Assembly (NCBI RefSeq): GCF_002222615.2
Contig: NZ_CP022412.2
Coordinates: 806,001-870,000 of the forward strand
Origin: Bacteroides caccae
Lineage (GTDB): Bacteria; Bacteroidota; Bacteroidia; Bacteroidales; Bacteroidaceae
Reading direction: 5' to 3'
DNA length: 64,000 bases
Shown here: one piece after another, positions 45,313 to 53,925 of the stretch
How the letters are laid out: every line of letters begins with the position of its first letter
Numbering within the stretch: the first letter of the stretch is position 1
Translations under genes and position numbers: made by a program
Notes under the pieces: model-generated
What the model was told of the DNA's origin: nothing
Databases searched by the model: none
What the model saw: only the letters and a program-made list of their open reading frames with translations

Positions 45313-48300
45313 TTAGAAACCAACTTTTAATCCTACATTTACGACTTTGATAAGCGGATAGGCTGTTCCATCCGGATTAGCTTCCGGATCACTTACTTTC
45401 AATTTGTCGAAAGTCAGCAGATTATAACCTGAAACAAAGAGCCGAAGTGAACCAATGTGCGCCTTCTTCATTAATGAAGAAGGAAATGAATAACCAAGCT
45501 CTATATTTTTCAAACGTACGTAAGATGCATCTCTTAACCACAAATCAGAATCCTGATAATTGTGTGATTTACTCTTAAAGGAAAGCGCAGGTGCTTTAGC
45601 AGAATTTCCTTTCTCTGGTGTCCAGGCATCTTCAATCATGTATTTCATGACAGCTGAATTATTACTTTCACCAAACGGTACCCGATACATAGAACTCAAA
45701 AGACGAGAAGTTTTGAATGCGGCAGACCAAGTCATACTAAAATCAAATCCTTTCCAAGAGACGCCTAAATTCATACCAGCTGTATAAAGAGGATATTTCG
45801 GATAACCGATATCTCTTACATCTTTTTCATCAATTTTTCCATCTTTATTCAAATCTTTGTATTTTACATCACCAGCTAAAGGTACATAACCAGAACCTTG
45901 GTCAGGAATCCCTCCTTCAATATTTCCTTTCAGATTCTCATAATTGGCAGCTTCTTCTTCTGTAAAATATCCATCAAAAACATAGCCAAATTGCTGACCG
46001 ACAGGTTTTCCTTCAGTTTGCATCCATTCATAGGGGTATGTAATCTCATCGATAAATACAACCTTATTCTTAGCGTAGGAAAGATTAGCTCCGATGTTAT
46101 AACGCACCTCATTGATACGATCTTCCCACTTTAGATTGATTTCATAACCCTTATTATCAACTTTACCAATATTTGCAATAGGCAAGCTAACTGCCAAGTA
46201 ATCGGGAGTTACAGTTCGTGCCTTTAATATATTTTTACGATGTTCAACAAAATAGTCAAAGTTTAAACTCAATCGATCTTTGAGAAACTTCATATCAACA
46301 CCATAGTTTTGCTTAGCCGCTGTTTCCCATGTGACATTAGGATTCCCCTTCTTAGATTCTACCGCTCCGGCAATATTAGTTGAAGTATTTATACCAAAAT
46401 TATAACTTCCTGAGCTAATCAAATATTTATCAGGTAAATATAGAAAACGGGAATAATCACTAACACGATCATTTCCTACAATACCATAAGAACCACGAAT
46501 TTTAAAGTAATTAATTACCTTCTTTATTGGCTGAAAGAAATTCTCTTCTGAAATAATCCATCCCAATGATCCAGCAGGGAAAAGACCAAATCGTTGTCCC
46601 TCTGCAAAGTTTTCAGAACCATTATAACCTAAACTTAAATCTAGCAAATATTTAGTTTTATAATCATAAGTTGCACGTCCTACCAAACCAACATAACTTC
46701 TTGGAATACCAATAAATTCTGATGGACTACTACCTTCATAAGGATAATAAGTCATAGATTGATTATACATAGCTAGTGCAGACACGTGATGATTTCCAAA
46801 ATCACGCTTATAGTTTACAGCAGCCTCTAAATACCAGTTTCTTGTTTGACCTGTACTTTCAGAATATCCCAGCTTTTGGTAATCCTGACTCTTTTTATAT
46901 ATCAGCTCATTATTTGTATTATAAATCGCTTCATATTTATTGGCACGCCCTTCCCGACGCTTTGTGATAGTTACACCACTGTTGTATGCTCCTTTCACAT
47001 GTACCTTTAACCCTTTAGTTAAAAAATCCAATTTTTGATCTAACTGAAAATCAAAGTTTAATGTGTTTTGAGTACGGTTATTATATCCTTTCCCATAATA
47101 AGTATTTAATGCATCATAATAATTACCAATAGAAAAAAGATCAGTATCCGATACTACCCATTTACCATCTACAATACCTGCACCAGCAAAAGGAACAGCG
47201 GTATAAATATCCCGAAATAAGTATTTTAACTGCGTGTAAGTACCATTATTGTAATTTGGTTCTTGTTTATCATTAAGATAACCTCCTAAATTAATCTGCA
47301 TAGAGGTTGTCGAAGTTACATTAATATCCATATTAATACGGTAGTTATAACGATTATACTTAAATCCTTTATCATTACCGTTTTCTTCAAATGTTTTAAA
47401 GAGTCCATCTTGAGTAAACACTCCTAATGAAGCAAAATACTTAACTCTTTCCGAACCTCCTGATATATTAAAATTATGTTGTGTTTGTAAAGCTGATTTC
47501 TTAATCAACATATCTGTCCAATCAGTATTTGGATACACAAGAGGATCACTATTGGTACGGAATTTCTCAATTATATCAGAAGAAAAAGCTAGTTGATCCT
47601 CTGAGACACCATCATGTAGTTGAGCATTATTATAAGCATTTGCATAACCATAGCTATCTGCAAATTCCGGTACTCTTGAAGGCATTTGCCAAGCATAAGT
47701 AGTTGAAAAATTTACTTTTGCTTTTCCCGATGTACCACGTTTGGTTGTAACCAGAATGACACCATTTGCACCTCGTACACCAAATACGGCAGTAGCAGAA
47801 GCATCTTTCAATACTGTTATACTTTCGACTTCATTCGGATCTAATTGAAAGAAGGAACGTTCTACACCGTCCACCAACATCAAAGGCTGAGATAAGTCAG
47901 TACTTAAAGAACCGACACCACGCACATACAAAGTTGCATCATCGGCACCAGGCTGTCCACTAGATTGCACACTGGCCAAACCTGTGACCTTACCGGTCAA
48001 AGCATTAGCCATACTTGCAACTGGAGATTTTAATAGTTCTTCATTATTAATAGAAGAAAGAGCACCAGTCACAGTTACTTTCTTTTGAGAACCGTAAGCG
48101 ATAATTTGTACCTCCTCAAGTTCCTGAACATTCTCATTCAATTTAATTTTCAGACTTCTTTCTCCTTTATAATGGATTTCTTTATTTTCATATCCAATAT
48201 AAGAAACCACAATAGTAGCTCCTACCGGAACTTTAAGCTTGAAATTACCGTCTGTATCAGTAATAACTCCTGCACTCATGCCTTTTACTGTAACAGTTGC

Positions 48301-48495
48301 CCCAATCACAGGACCAAAATTATCAGTAACAGTACCAGTAACTTCAATTACCTTCTTTTGTTGTGCTATATCTTGGCCCGTCGAAAAGGAAATAGTTTCC
48401 ATTTCCGTTGAAAAAGCCGCTTGCCCTACAGACAATGTGGCTGCCAATAGCCATATTCTACAAGGTATTTTCATAGAACTGACTCGTCTTTTCAT
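45313..48495 (-). CDS. SusC-like TonB-dependent transporter (PUL2, first pair)
   Basis: This 1060-aa protein has a signal peptide, a carboxypeptidase-D-like domain (GTVTDNFGPVIGATVTVKG to IGYENKEI, about 50-125) and a TonB-box-like LEEVQIIAYGSQ. The plug has ESITVLKDASATAVFGVRGANG and a long barrel follows. It lacks the STN domain, consistent with HTCS rather than FecR/sigma control. It is first in an operon that continues through both SusCD pairs to GH29. Its ~440-base upstream region holds the candidate HTCS operator. A second start codon lies 7 codons in (48474). Confidence 0.96.
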   Translation of the reverse strand: MKRRVSSMKIPCRIWLLAATLSVGQAAFSTEMETISFSTGQDIAQQKKVIEVTGTVTDNFGPVIGATVTVKGMSAGVITDTDGNFKLKVPVGATIVVSYIGYENKEIHYKGERSLKIKLNENVQELEEVQIIAYGSQKKVTVTGALSSINNEELLKSPVASMANALTGKVTGLASVQSSGQPGADDATLYVRGVGSLSTDLSQPLMLVDGVERSFFQLDPNEVESITVLKDASATAVFGVRGANGVILVTTKRGTSGKAKVNFSTTYAWQMPSRVPEFADSYGYANAYNNAQLHDGVSEDQLAFSSDIIEKFRTNSDPLVYPNTDWTDMLIKKSALQTQHNFNISGGSERVKYFASLGVFTQDGLFKTFEENGNDKGFKYNRYNYRINMDINVTSTTSMQINLGGYLNDKQEPNYNNGTYTQLKYLFRDIYTAVPFAGAGIVDGKWVVSDTDLFSIGNYYDALNTYYGKGYNNRTQNTLNFDFQLDQKLDFLTKGLKVHVKGAYNSGVTITKRREGRANKYEAIYNTNNELIYKKSQDYQKLGYSESTGQTRNWYLEAAVNYKRDFGNHHVSALAMYNQSMTYYPYEGSSPSEFIGIPRSYVGLVGRATYDYKTKYLLDLSLGYNGSENFAEGQRFGLFPAGSLGWIISEENFFQPIKKVINYFKIRGSYGIVGNDRVSDYSRFLYLPDKYLISSGSYNFGINTSTNIAGAVESKKGNPNVTWETAAKQNYGVDMKFLKDRLSLNFDYFVEHRKNILKARTVTPDYLAVSLPIANIGKVDNKGYEINLKWEDRINEVRYNIGANLSYAKNKVVFIDEITYPYEWMQTEGKPVGQQFGYVFDGYFTEEEAANYENLKGNIEGGIPDQGSGYVPLAGDVKYKDLNKDGKIDEKDVRDIGYPKYPLYTAGMNLGVSWKGFDFSMTWSAAFKTSRLLSSMYRVPFGESNNSAVMKYMIEDAWTPEKGNSAKAPALSFKSKSHNYQDSDLWLRDASYVRLKNIELGYSFPSSLMKKAHIGSLRLFVSGYNLLTFDKLKVSDPEANPDGTAYPLIKVVNVGLKVGF

Positions 48496-48720
48496 ACACT
48501 TTTAATTTTTTAGTAGTTAATAATAAATAAAGGTTAATAACAGAATACTTGTCATGTTAAATACTTAGATAGAATCTTACTATTTGATGGTAAACGAATT
48601 GTTGAATGTCTTTTCATACGTAATAGATTTTATTGTTGTTTAACTTTTCGCTTCAAAGGACGCGTTTTATTTTAAATTATATCTGCTAGAATTTTCCTTT
48701 ATAACTGCACAAATTGTATA

Positions 48721-48754
48721 CGGACGATTTATATTATACCCGGACAATTTATAT
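48721..48754 (-). promoter_or_regulatory. 20-bp-spaced direct repeat, candidate HTCS operator
   Basis: CGGACGATTTATAT (48721-48734) and CGGACAATTTATAT (48741-48754) are identical except for one base and are exactly 20 bp apart, two helical turns, as expected for an AraC-type protein binding direct repeats. They lie about 225 bases upstream of the first susC. The remaining parts of the 48496-48936 gap are A/T-rich with no gene and no clear vegetative promoter for susC. Some of it must hold the end of the phosphoesterase transcript. Confidence 0.55.
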
Positions 48755-48936
48755 ACATCGAACAACATCCGATATAACTACCTGATTATAAATACAATTA
48801 CCAGTAAAAGCACATTTTTCCTCCAACTATAATTTAAGTGTTAAACGTAACCGGATAGACTAAGAAAAAATAAAAGGAACACCTTATTAAAGTTGTGCCC
48901 CTAGCTACAAATACTGTAATGTGATGAAGTATTTTC

Positions 48937-49845
48937 CTATGGTTGAAGCATGAAAAGTCGAGAAGTCATTCGCTCTTTTCCTTCCAATTCAATTCGGTCT
49001 TTGTATATTCTAACAATGCCGAATGAATTTTTATCCGGAGTTTCAATCATACCTTCTACAGTATTACATGGAATATGATCGAAGTATCCAAAAGCTCCCG
49101 AATGATGATGGCCAGAAAATATAGCTTTTACGCAATTATAGCGATTAATAACATCTAATATTTCCATATTATTTAATGCAGTAAATTGACTTCTGGGATA
49201 TAACGGATGATGACAGAAAATCAATACGTTTCTATTTTTCTTTTCGCTTTTCTTCAAAAGGTTGTCCAGCCACTGCAATTGCCGGCTGCTTACGCCTCCA
49301 TTCCACCTAGCGCCTTGAATTTCTTTATTTACTTTAATCTGATTCTGTATTCTCAAAAGTTCCTGCTCTTTTGCTGTTCCGACAACATTTGAATAAGCTG
49401 CTATTTCGTTTGTATTCAGAAATACAAACACCCAGTTCTTTTTCATAAATGAATAGTATTCTGAAGGCATTTTAAGCTTCTTATATAATACTTTATTATC
49501 TGTAATACCTTTATAATCATGATTTCCAGTAGTATGGAATATTTTTTTGTTTAAATGTTTCAGACATATTAATACTGAATCTAAATCTTTTTGATCTCTA
49601 TCAATGATATCACCCAAATTAACTGTAAACTGTACCTTTTGATTATTAAAATAATCAATACTTTCATGTAATTTACCTAAAGAGTTTCGATAAAATCGAG
49701 TTTTTCCAGATTCACAGTCAGCATATTGTGTATCTGCAATCAAACCAAACACGATAAGCGGAGGACTACTTTGAGCAAAAATATTATTTAAGGAGAAGAA
49801 TATACCTACTATAAATACGGCCCATGAAATATTAATGTTTTTCAT
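48937..49845 (-). CDS. Secreted metallophosphoesterase related to Mn-dependent ADP-ribose/CDP-alcohol diphosphatase
   Basis: This 302-aa protein has a signal peptide (about 1-24) and a calcineurin-like phosphoesterase fold. Metal ligands are visible in FGLIADTQYAD (Asp38, Gln40), LGDIID (Asp79), TGNHD (Asn108, His109), CHHPLYP (His212) and FSGHHHSG (His246-248). The Asp-x-Gln-Tyr start, RWNGGVSSRQLQWL and EGMIETP closely resemble eukaryotic ADPRibase-Mn (ADPRM) proteins as I remember them. It would cleave a pyrophosphate or phosphodiester bond in the periplasm or outside. It lies beside PUL2 but has its own strong promoter (49932-49962), so membership of the locus is inferred. Confidence 0.82.
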   Translation of the reverse strand: MKNINISWAVFIVGIFFSLNNIFAQSSPPLIVFGLIADTQYADCESGKTRFYRNSLGKLHESIDYFNNQKVQFTVNLGDIIDRDQKDLDSVLICLKHLNKKIFHTTGNHDYKGITDNKVLYKKLKMPSEYYSFMKKNWVFVFLNTNEIAAYSNVVGTAKEQELLRIQNQIKVNKEIQGARWNGGVSSRQLQWLDNLLKKSEKKNRNVLIFCHHPLYPRSQFTALNNMEILDVINRYNCVKAIFSGHHHSGAFGYFDHIPCNTVEGMIETPDKNSFGIVRIYKDRIELEGKERMTSRLFMLQP

Positions 49846-49931
49846 TACTTAATTTTATTTGATGTTCATACTTAGTTTATCTCATTCAAATGCCTATTAA
49901 GTATTTCTTTATCCATTTATTAACCCATAGG

Positions 49932-49962
49932 CAAAGGTAGAAAAAAGATACTGAAATGCAAA
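49932..49962 (-). promoter_or_regulatory. Consensus promoter of the metallophosphoesterase gene
   Basis: On the minus strand, TTTG (49959-49962), 19 bases, then TACCTTTG (49932-49939). It matches the Bacteroides consensus fully, and the leader is about 80 nt. Confidence 0.65.
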
Positions 49963-50073
49963 AAAAGAATTGAATATCATTTCATATACTAAATTTAATC
50001 AAATATAGAAATCTTGAATGTGCTGATTAATTCATCAAACTCTTCTTCTTAATATCGAAGATTAATAAAAGAA

Positions 50074-50105
50074 TTTGCTTTAAAATTTAATATCTCTTAT
50101 CTTTG
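50074..50105 (+). promoter_or_regulatory. Consensus promoter of the second GH29 gene
   Basis: TTTG (50074-50077), 20 bases, then TATCTTTG (50098-50105). The transcript should start near 50112, which rules out an in-frame ATG at 50103. It diverges from the phosphoesterase promoter. The ~300-base gap 49846-50147 holds only these two promoters. Confidence 0.65.
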
Positions 50106-50147
50106 CTATATCATAACACAAGTATGTATATACTAAATCATTATACA

Positions 50148-51506
50148 ATGAAAACATTCATTCAATGCATAATCTTTGCTATTCTGACATTTACCAGTCC
50201 TTTTCTCGATGCCCAAGAGAAAATAATTGTATGTCCGAATGAATTACAACAAGAATGGGCAAATGCCGAAATAGGAGTTATCATTCACTTTGATATGCCG
50301 GTATTCCACCCCGACTATAATTGGCGACAATTTGGTACCCATCCTTCACCATCTACATTTAATCCTTCTTCCCTTGATACCGATCAATGGATACACACAG
50401 CCAAAAGCCTTGGAGCCAAATATGCAGTGTTAGTAGCCAAACATTGCAGCGGTTTTTCATTATGGCCAACAAAGGCTCATGAATACAGTATAAAAAATTC
50501 ACCTTACAAAAATGGAAAGGGAGACATTGTAGCCGAATTTGTCGCTTCTTGCCGAAAATACGGAATTAAACCAGGAATCTATGCCAGTACTACTGCTAAT
50601 GGTTTTCTACATGTCGACAACCCTGGACTTGTCAAGAAAGGAAGTCCGGTCACCCAAGAAGAGTATAACAAAATAGTAGAGACACAATTGACCGAACTTT
50701 GGAGTAATTACGGAAAACTGTTTGAAATATGGTTTGATGGCGGCGTACTCTCTCAGCAAAATGGAGGAGCTGATATATTGACACTTATTCAACGTTTACA
50801 GCCCAATTCCATTGCATTTCAAGGCCCTTATGGATATCCGAATTTAATCCGCTGGGTAGGTAATGAAGAAGGTAACTCTCCTTATCCCTGTTGGGCAACA
50901 GCCGATGCAACAACTTCCGCTGATGGCGTACAGAAGATAAAAGGCTTATACGGTAATCCACACGGAAACTACTGGTGTCCCGGAGAAGCTGATTTCACAC
51001 TACGCCGTAATGACTCATTCCAAGGTGGTTGGTTTTGGCGCGCTAATGAAGATCATCTGATATTTTCTACTGATGAGCTTTTACTTAAATATGAAACCAG
51101 TGTAGGACGTAATACCAATATGCTGCTTGGTTTAGTAATAGATAAGAACGGCTTGGTTCCTGATGCTGATGTAAAAAGAGCGAAAGAATTCGGTGACATT
51201 ATACGAAAAACATTTTCAAAACCTATCCGAAAAATATCAGGCAAAGGATACGAACTATCTATCCGGTTAAACAAAGAGACCAATATAAGCCGTATCGTAT
51301 TGTCAGAAGATATAGCATTTGGAGAAAGAGTTCTGAAATATAAACTAAAAGGTCTGTGTAATGGAAAATGGATACAACTTTCTGAAGGAAGTTGTATCGG
51401 TCATAAACGGATCGAACACTTTCCAACTCACTCCTTATCTGTTGTAAAGTTGGAAATAGAAGAAGCTAAAGATAATCCGGTCATAAAGTCTTTCGCAATA
51501 TATTAA
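50148..51506 (+). CDS. Divergent GH29 alpha-L-fucosidase
   Basis: The start at 50148 gives 452 aa with a signal peptide (MKTFIQCIIFAILTFTSPFLDA). An upstream in-frame ATG precedes the likely transcription start. The barrel shows VIIHFDMPVF where canonical GH29 has FIHWG, and VAKHCSGFSLWPT where it has KHHDGF. The nucleophile Asp197 is in FEIWFDGGV, and a C-terminal beta-sandwich discoidin-like domain follows (SRIVLSEDIAFGERVLKYKL). These changes resemble the narrow-specificity GH29-B group that recognises branched fucosylated motifs; that grouping is inference. It faces away from the PUL2 operon, with a terminator after it. Confidence 0.88.
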   Translation: MKTFIQCIIFAILTFTSPFLDAQEKIIVCPNELQQEWANAEIGVIIHFDMPVFHPDYNWRQFGTHPSPSTFNPSSLDTDQWIHTAKSLGAKYAVLVAKHCSGFSLWPTKAHEYSIKNSPYKNGKGDIVAEFVASCRKYGIKPGIYASTTANGFLHVDNPGLVKKGSPVTQEEYNKIVETQLTELWSNYGKLFEIWFDGGVLSQQNGGADILTLIQRLQPNSIAFQGPYGYPNLIRWVGNEEGNSPYPCWATADATTSADGVQKIKGLYGNPHGNYWCPGEADFTLRRNDSFQGGWFWRANEDHLIFSTDELLLKYETSVGRNTNMLLGLVIDKNGLVPDADVKRAKEFGDIIRKTFSKPIRKISGKGYELSIRLNKETNISRIVLSEDIAFGERVLKYKLKGLCNGKWIQLSEGSCIGHKRIEHFPTHSLSVVKLEIEEAKDNPVIKSFAIY

Positions 51507-51510
51507 CACT

Positions 51511-51560
51511 AAAAAGAAAAGGAGAAACTTATTGTTGTCAAGTTTCTCCTTTTCTTTTTA
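51511..51560. terminator. Bidirectional terminator between GH29 and nadA
   Basis: A long stem of about 20 bp (51511-51530 with 51540-51559; core AGGAGAAACTT/AAGTTTCTCCT) has A-rich and T-rich flanks. It lies 5 bases after the GH29 stop and 46 before the nadA stop on the other strand. Confidence 0.85.
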
Positions 51561-51605
51561 GATATTTCTTTCAAAGATATCCAGTAAGTAAACCAAAATA
51601 ATTTC

Positions 51606-52544
51606 TTATAATCCCAACTTTGCCGAAATCTCCAACATTCGTTGAATCGGCTTCACTGCCTTTTCTGCTACTTCAGGATCCACCGTAATTTCCGGCGATT
51701 CATTCTTCAGACACTCATACAGCTTCTCTAACGTATTCAACCGCATAAAGCTACACTCATTACATCCGCACGTACTATCATTAGGAGGAGCCGGAATAAA
51801 CGTTGTCTGCGGACATTTCTTCTGCATCTCATGCAGAATGCCCGATTCGGTAGCTACGATATATGTGTTTTCGGGATGATTCACGGCGTACTTCAGCAAT
51901 GCAGCCGTAGAACCTACCACGTCCGCCAGTTTCAGCACCGTACTCTTACATTCGGGATGTGCCAGTACCAATGCTTCCGGATGTTGTGCTTTCAGTTCCA
52001 CGATCTTTTCAACCGAAAATTGTTCGTGTACATGGCAGGCTCCGTCCCAAAGAAGCATATTCCTGTTCGTAACTGAGTTGATATAATTACCCAGATTCCG
52101 GTCCGGACCAAAAATTATTTTCTCATCTTTTGGGAAGCTTTCCACAATCTGCCGTGCATTGGTGGAAGTTACCACCACATCCGTTACCGCTTTAACCGCA
52201 GCCGTTGTGTTGACGTACGAAATAACGGTGTGTCCCGGGTGCTCTTTGACAAACTGCGCAAACTTGTCCGCCGGACAACTGTCCGCCAACGAACAACCTG
52301 CTTCCATGTCGGGCACCAGCACTTTCTTGTTCGGACAAAGCACCTTCGCCGTTTCACCCATAAAGTGAACGCCGCACATCACAATGATGTCCGCTTCCGT
52401 TTTGGCCGCCCATTGAGCCAATGCCAAACTGTCACCGACGTAATCAGCGATGTCTTGTATTTCACCCTTCTGGTAGTAGTGGCCCAGAATGATCGCATTC
52501 TTTTCTTTCTTCAGCTTGTTAATAGCCTTTATGAGTTCATTCAT
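51606..52544 (-). CDS. nadA: Quinolinate synthase A
   Basis: This 312-aa protein has the expected length. It shows AIILGHYYQKGEIQDIADYVGDSLALAQ at the N-terminus (residues about 18-45). The three cluster cysteines are in MCGVHFMGETAK, in the DGACHVHEQF region and in the C-terminal STCGCNECSFM. NadA is a 4Fe-4S enzyme that condenses iminoaspartate with dihydroxyacetone phosphate to quinolinate for NAD synthesis. No nadB or nadC is adjacent in the window. Confidence 0.96.
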   Translation of the reverse strand: MNELIKAINKLKKEKNAIILGHYYQKGEIQDIADYVGDSLALAQWAAKTEADIIVMCGVHFMGETAKVLCPNKKVLVPDMEAGCSLADSCPADKFAQFVKEHPGHTVISYVNTTAAVKAVTDVVVTSTNARQIVESFPKDEKIIFGPDRNLGNYINSVTNRNMLLWDGACHVHEQFSVEKIVELKAQHPEALVLAHPECKSTVLKLADVVGSTAALLKYAVNHPENTYIVATESGILHEMQKKCPQTTFIPAPPNDSTCGCNECSFMRLNTLEKLYECLKNESPEITVDPEVAEKAVKPIQRMLEISAKLGL

Positions 52545-52781
52545 AATAATATTCTTATTTCTTCCTTTTTTAAAAAAATCCTTTGTTAGTGATGATTGCC
52601 TGTTAATAATGTTAGCAAATAAATCCGTTTTTTCTTGCCGGATAAGTTATTAGTCCATACTTCTGCTTTATAAGTCCGTTATGAACGGGAAAAAAGAAGA
52701 AGATTTACTGTCTATCTGCTTTATTATCAATGCAAGCATCGGTCAATGGAAGTTATCTATTAACTCCCTGTTGATAAAGTG

Positions 52782-52789
52782 CAAAGTTA
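52782..52789 (-). promoter_or_regulatory. Possible -7 box for nadA
   Basis: TAACTTTG on the minus strand is the best match in the 490-base gap between nadA and the SpoU gene, but it implies a leader of about 230 nt. No -33 is clear. I see no riboswitch that I can name in the leader. The gap otherwise looks featureless. Confidence 0.35.
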
Positions 52790-52997
52790 AAAACTTTATG
52801 GATATAAACAGGTAGATAAGTGCTGAAAAATATGTTTATGTCTGCATAGAAAGTTTTGATTTAATTTTTTGGAATGTTCATAATGAAGTCCTCTTATACC
52901 TTCTTTTGAATAATGCAAGAATTATTTTTCAAAATCTTTGCCGATAGTTTTGACAGGTTTTAAACTGTTATCAACATCTGTGTTAACAGAAAAGAGT

Positions 52998-53005
52998 TAC
53001 CTTTG
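52998..53005 (+). promoter_or_regulatory. -7 box for the SpoU methyltransferase gene
   Basis: TACCTTTG matches TAnnTTTG and lies 29 bases before the start codon. The -33 element is unclear. Confidence 0.5.
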
Positions 53006-53034
53006 CAATCGGAATGTAATAAAAGAAAAGACGT

Positions 53035-53562
53035 ATGCGCAAACTGAAAATAACAGAGCTGAACCGTATCAGTGCCGAAGAGTTTAAACAGGCTGAGAAA
53101 CTGCCTTTGGTGGTAGTGTTGGATGATATTCGTAGTCTGCACAATATAGGTTCGGTATTCCGTACTTCGGATGCTTTTCGTATTGAATGTATTTATTTGT
53201 GTGGTATAACGGCAACTCCTCCACATCCCGAAATGCATAAGACAGCATTGGGGGCTGAATTCACTGTCGACTGGAAGTATGTTGATAACGCTGTTGATGC
53301 TGTTGATAACCTTCGAAAAGCTGGTTATATGGTCTATTCGGTAGAACAGGCGGAAGGAAGTATCATGCTTGATGAACTGGAATTGGATAAAAGTAAGAAA
53401 TACGCTATCGTAATGGGAAATGAGGTGAAAGGTGTGCAGCAGGAGGTTATTAACCATTCGGACGGTTGTATCGAAATACCTCAATATGGTACGAAACACT
53501 CATTGAATGTTTCTGTAACGACAGGAATTGTGATCTGGGATTTATTCAAAAAACTTCGTTGA
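53035..53562 (+). CDS. SpoU-family tRNA/rRNA 2'-O-methyltransferase
   Basis: This 175-aa single-domain SPOUT protein has the three family motifs: HNIGSVFRTSDAF (about 40-52), VMGNEVKGV (about 126-134) and SLNVSVTTGIVIWDL (about 156-170), which form the knotted AdoMet site. It lacks the N-terminal RNA-binding extension of the larger RlmB-type enzymes. The target nucleoside (for example a tRNA position) cannot be read from sequence. It is a single gene. A hairpin-like inverted repeat (about 53570-53594, with CCTTATTA/TAATAAG) follows its stop. Confidence 0.93.
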   Translation: MRKLKITELNRISAEEFKQAEKLPLVVVLDDIRSLHNIGSVFRTSDAFRIECIYLCGITATPPHPEMHKTALGAEFTVDWKYVDNAVDAVDNLRKAGYMVYSVEQAEGSIMLDELELDKSKKYAIVMGNEVKGVQQEVINHSDGCIEIPQYGTKHSLNVSVTTGIVIWDLFKKLR

Positions 53563-53709
53563 CAGCTTAAAACCTTATTAGTTAATAAGTGGTTTATAAC
53601 TAGTTAATAATATAGTTAATTCGCTTATAATCAATATATATATAATTGTTCATAAGTATAGAATCCAAGTTATGTCATTGTACTCTTTATAGGAGGGATA
53701 TATCCTGTT

Positions 53710-53819
53710 TACTGGGCATATATATACAGCGTATTGGACATATATGCCCAGCATGGTGGATATATATATACATCACATTGGGTATATATGCCCTGCAAAT
53801 AGCTTATATATGTCTTGTA
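53710..53819. repeat. 22-bp-periodic palindromic repeat array, copy B (5 units)
   Basis: Five exact 22-base steps start at 53710, 53732, 53754, 53776 and 53798. The consensus is about TATTGGGCATATATGCCCAGCA; the second and fourth units are closest and the fifth is decayed. It is the same family as 11859-11946. It fills much of the 363-base gap between the convergent SpoU and DUF4294 genes. Apart from this array and the hairpin at about 53570 I see nothing in the gap. Confidence 0.72.
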
Positions 53820-53925
53820 AAAACGAAATCGATGTTGGTAAATCAAGGATAATGTTGTAGAAGAAAGTAATAGCTTTACTAACTTTCGGTTAATAAAGTT
53901 GGTTAATAAGCATCAGACACGTAAT

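Noticed and set aside
50103..50147. Longer start for the second GH29 gene
   Set aside because: The ATG at 50103 overlaps the -7 box (50098-50105) and lies before the expected transcription start.
26285..51506. Capsule or exopolysaccharide synthesis locus
   Set aside because: There are no glycosyltransferases, flippase, polymerase or sugar-nucleotide genes. All enzymes are exported hydrolases or lyases with SusCD, so it is degradative.
53710..53819. CRISPR array
   Set aside because: Units are contiguous at 22 bp with no unique spacers, are degenerate throughout, and no cas gene is in the window.
53646..53852. Small open frame with a repeated GIYxxRxGxIC-like pattern
   Set aside because: The peptide repeat only reflects the 22-bp DNA repeat, whose period is not a multiple of three, so it is not a real repeat protein.
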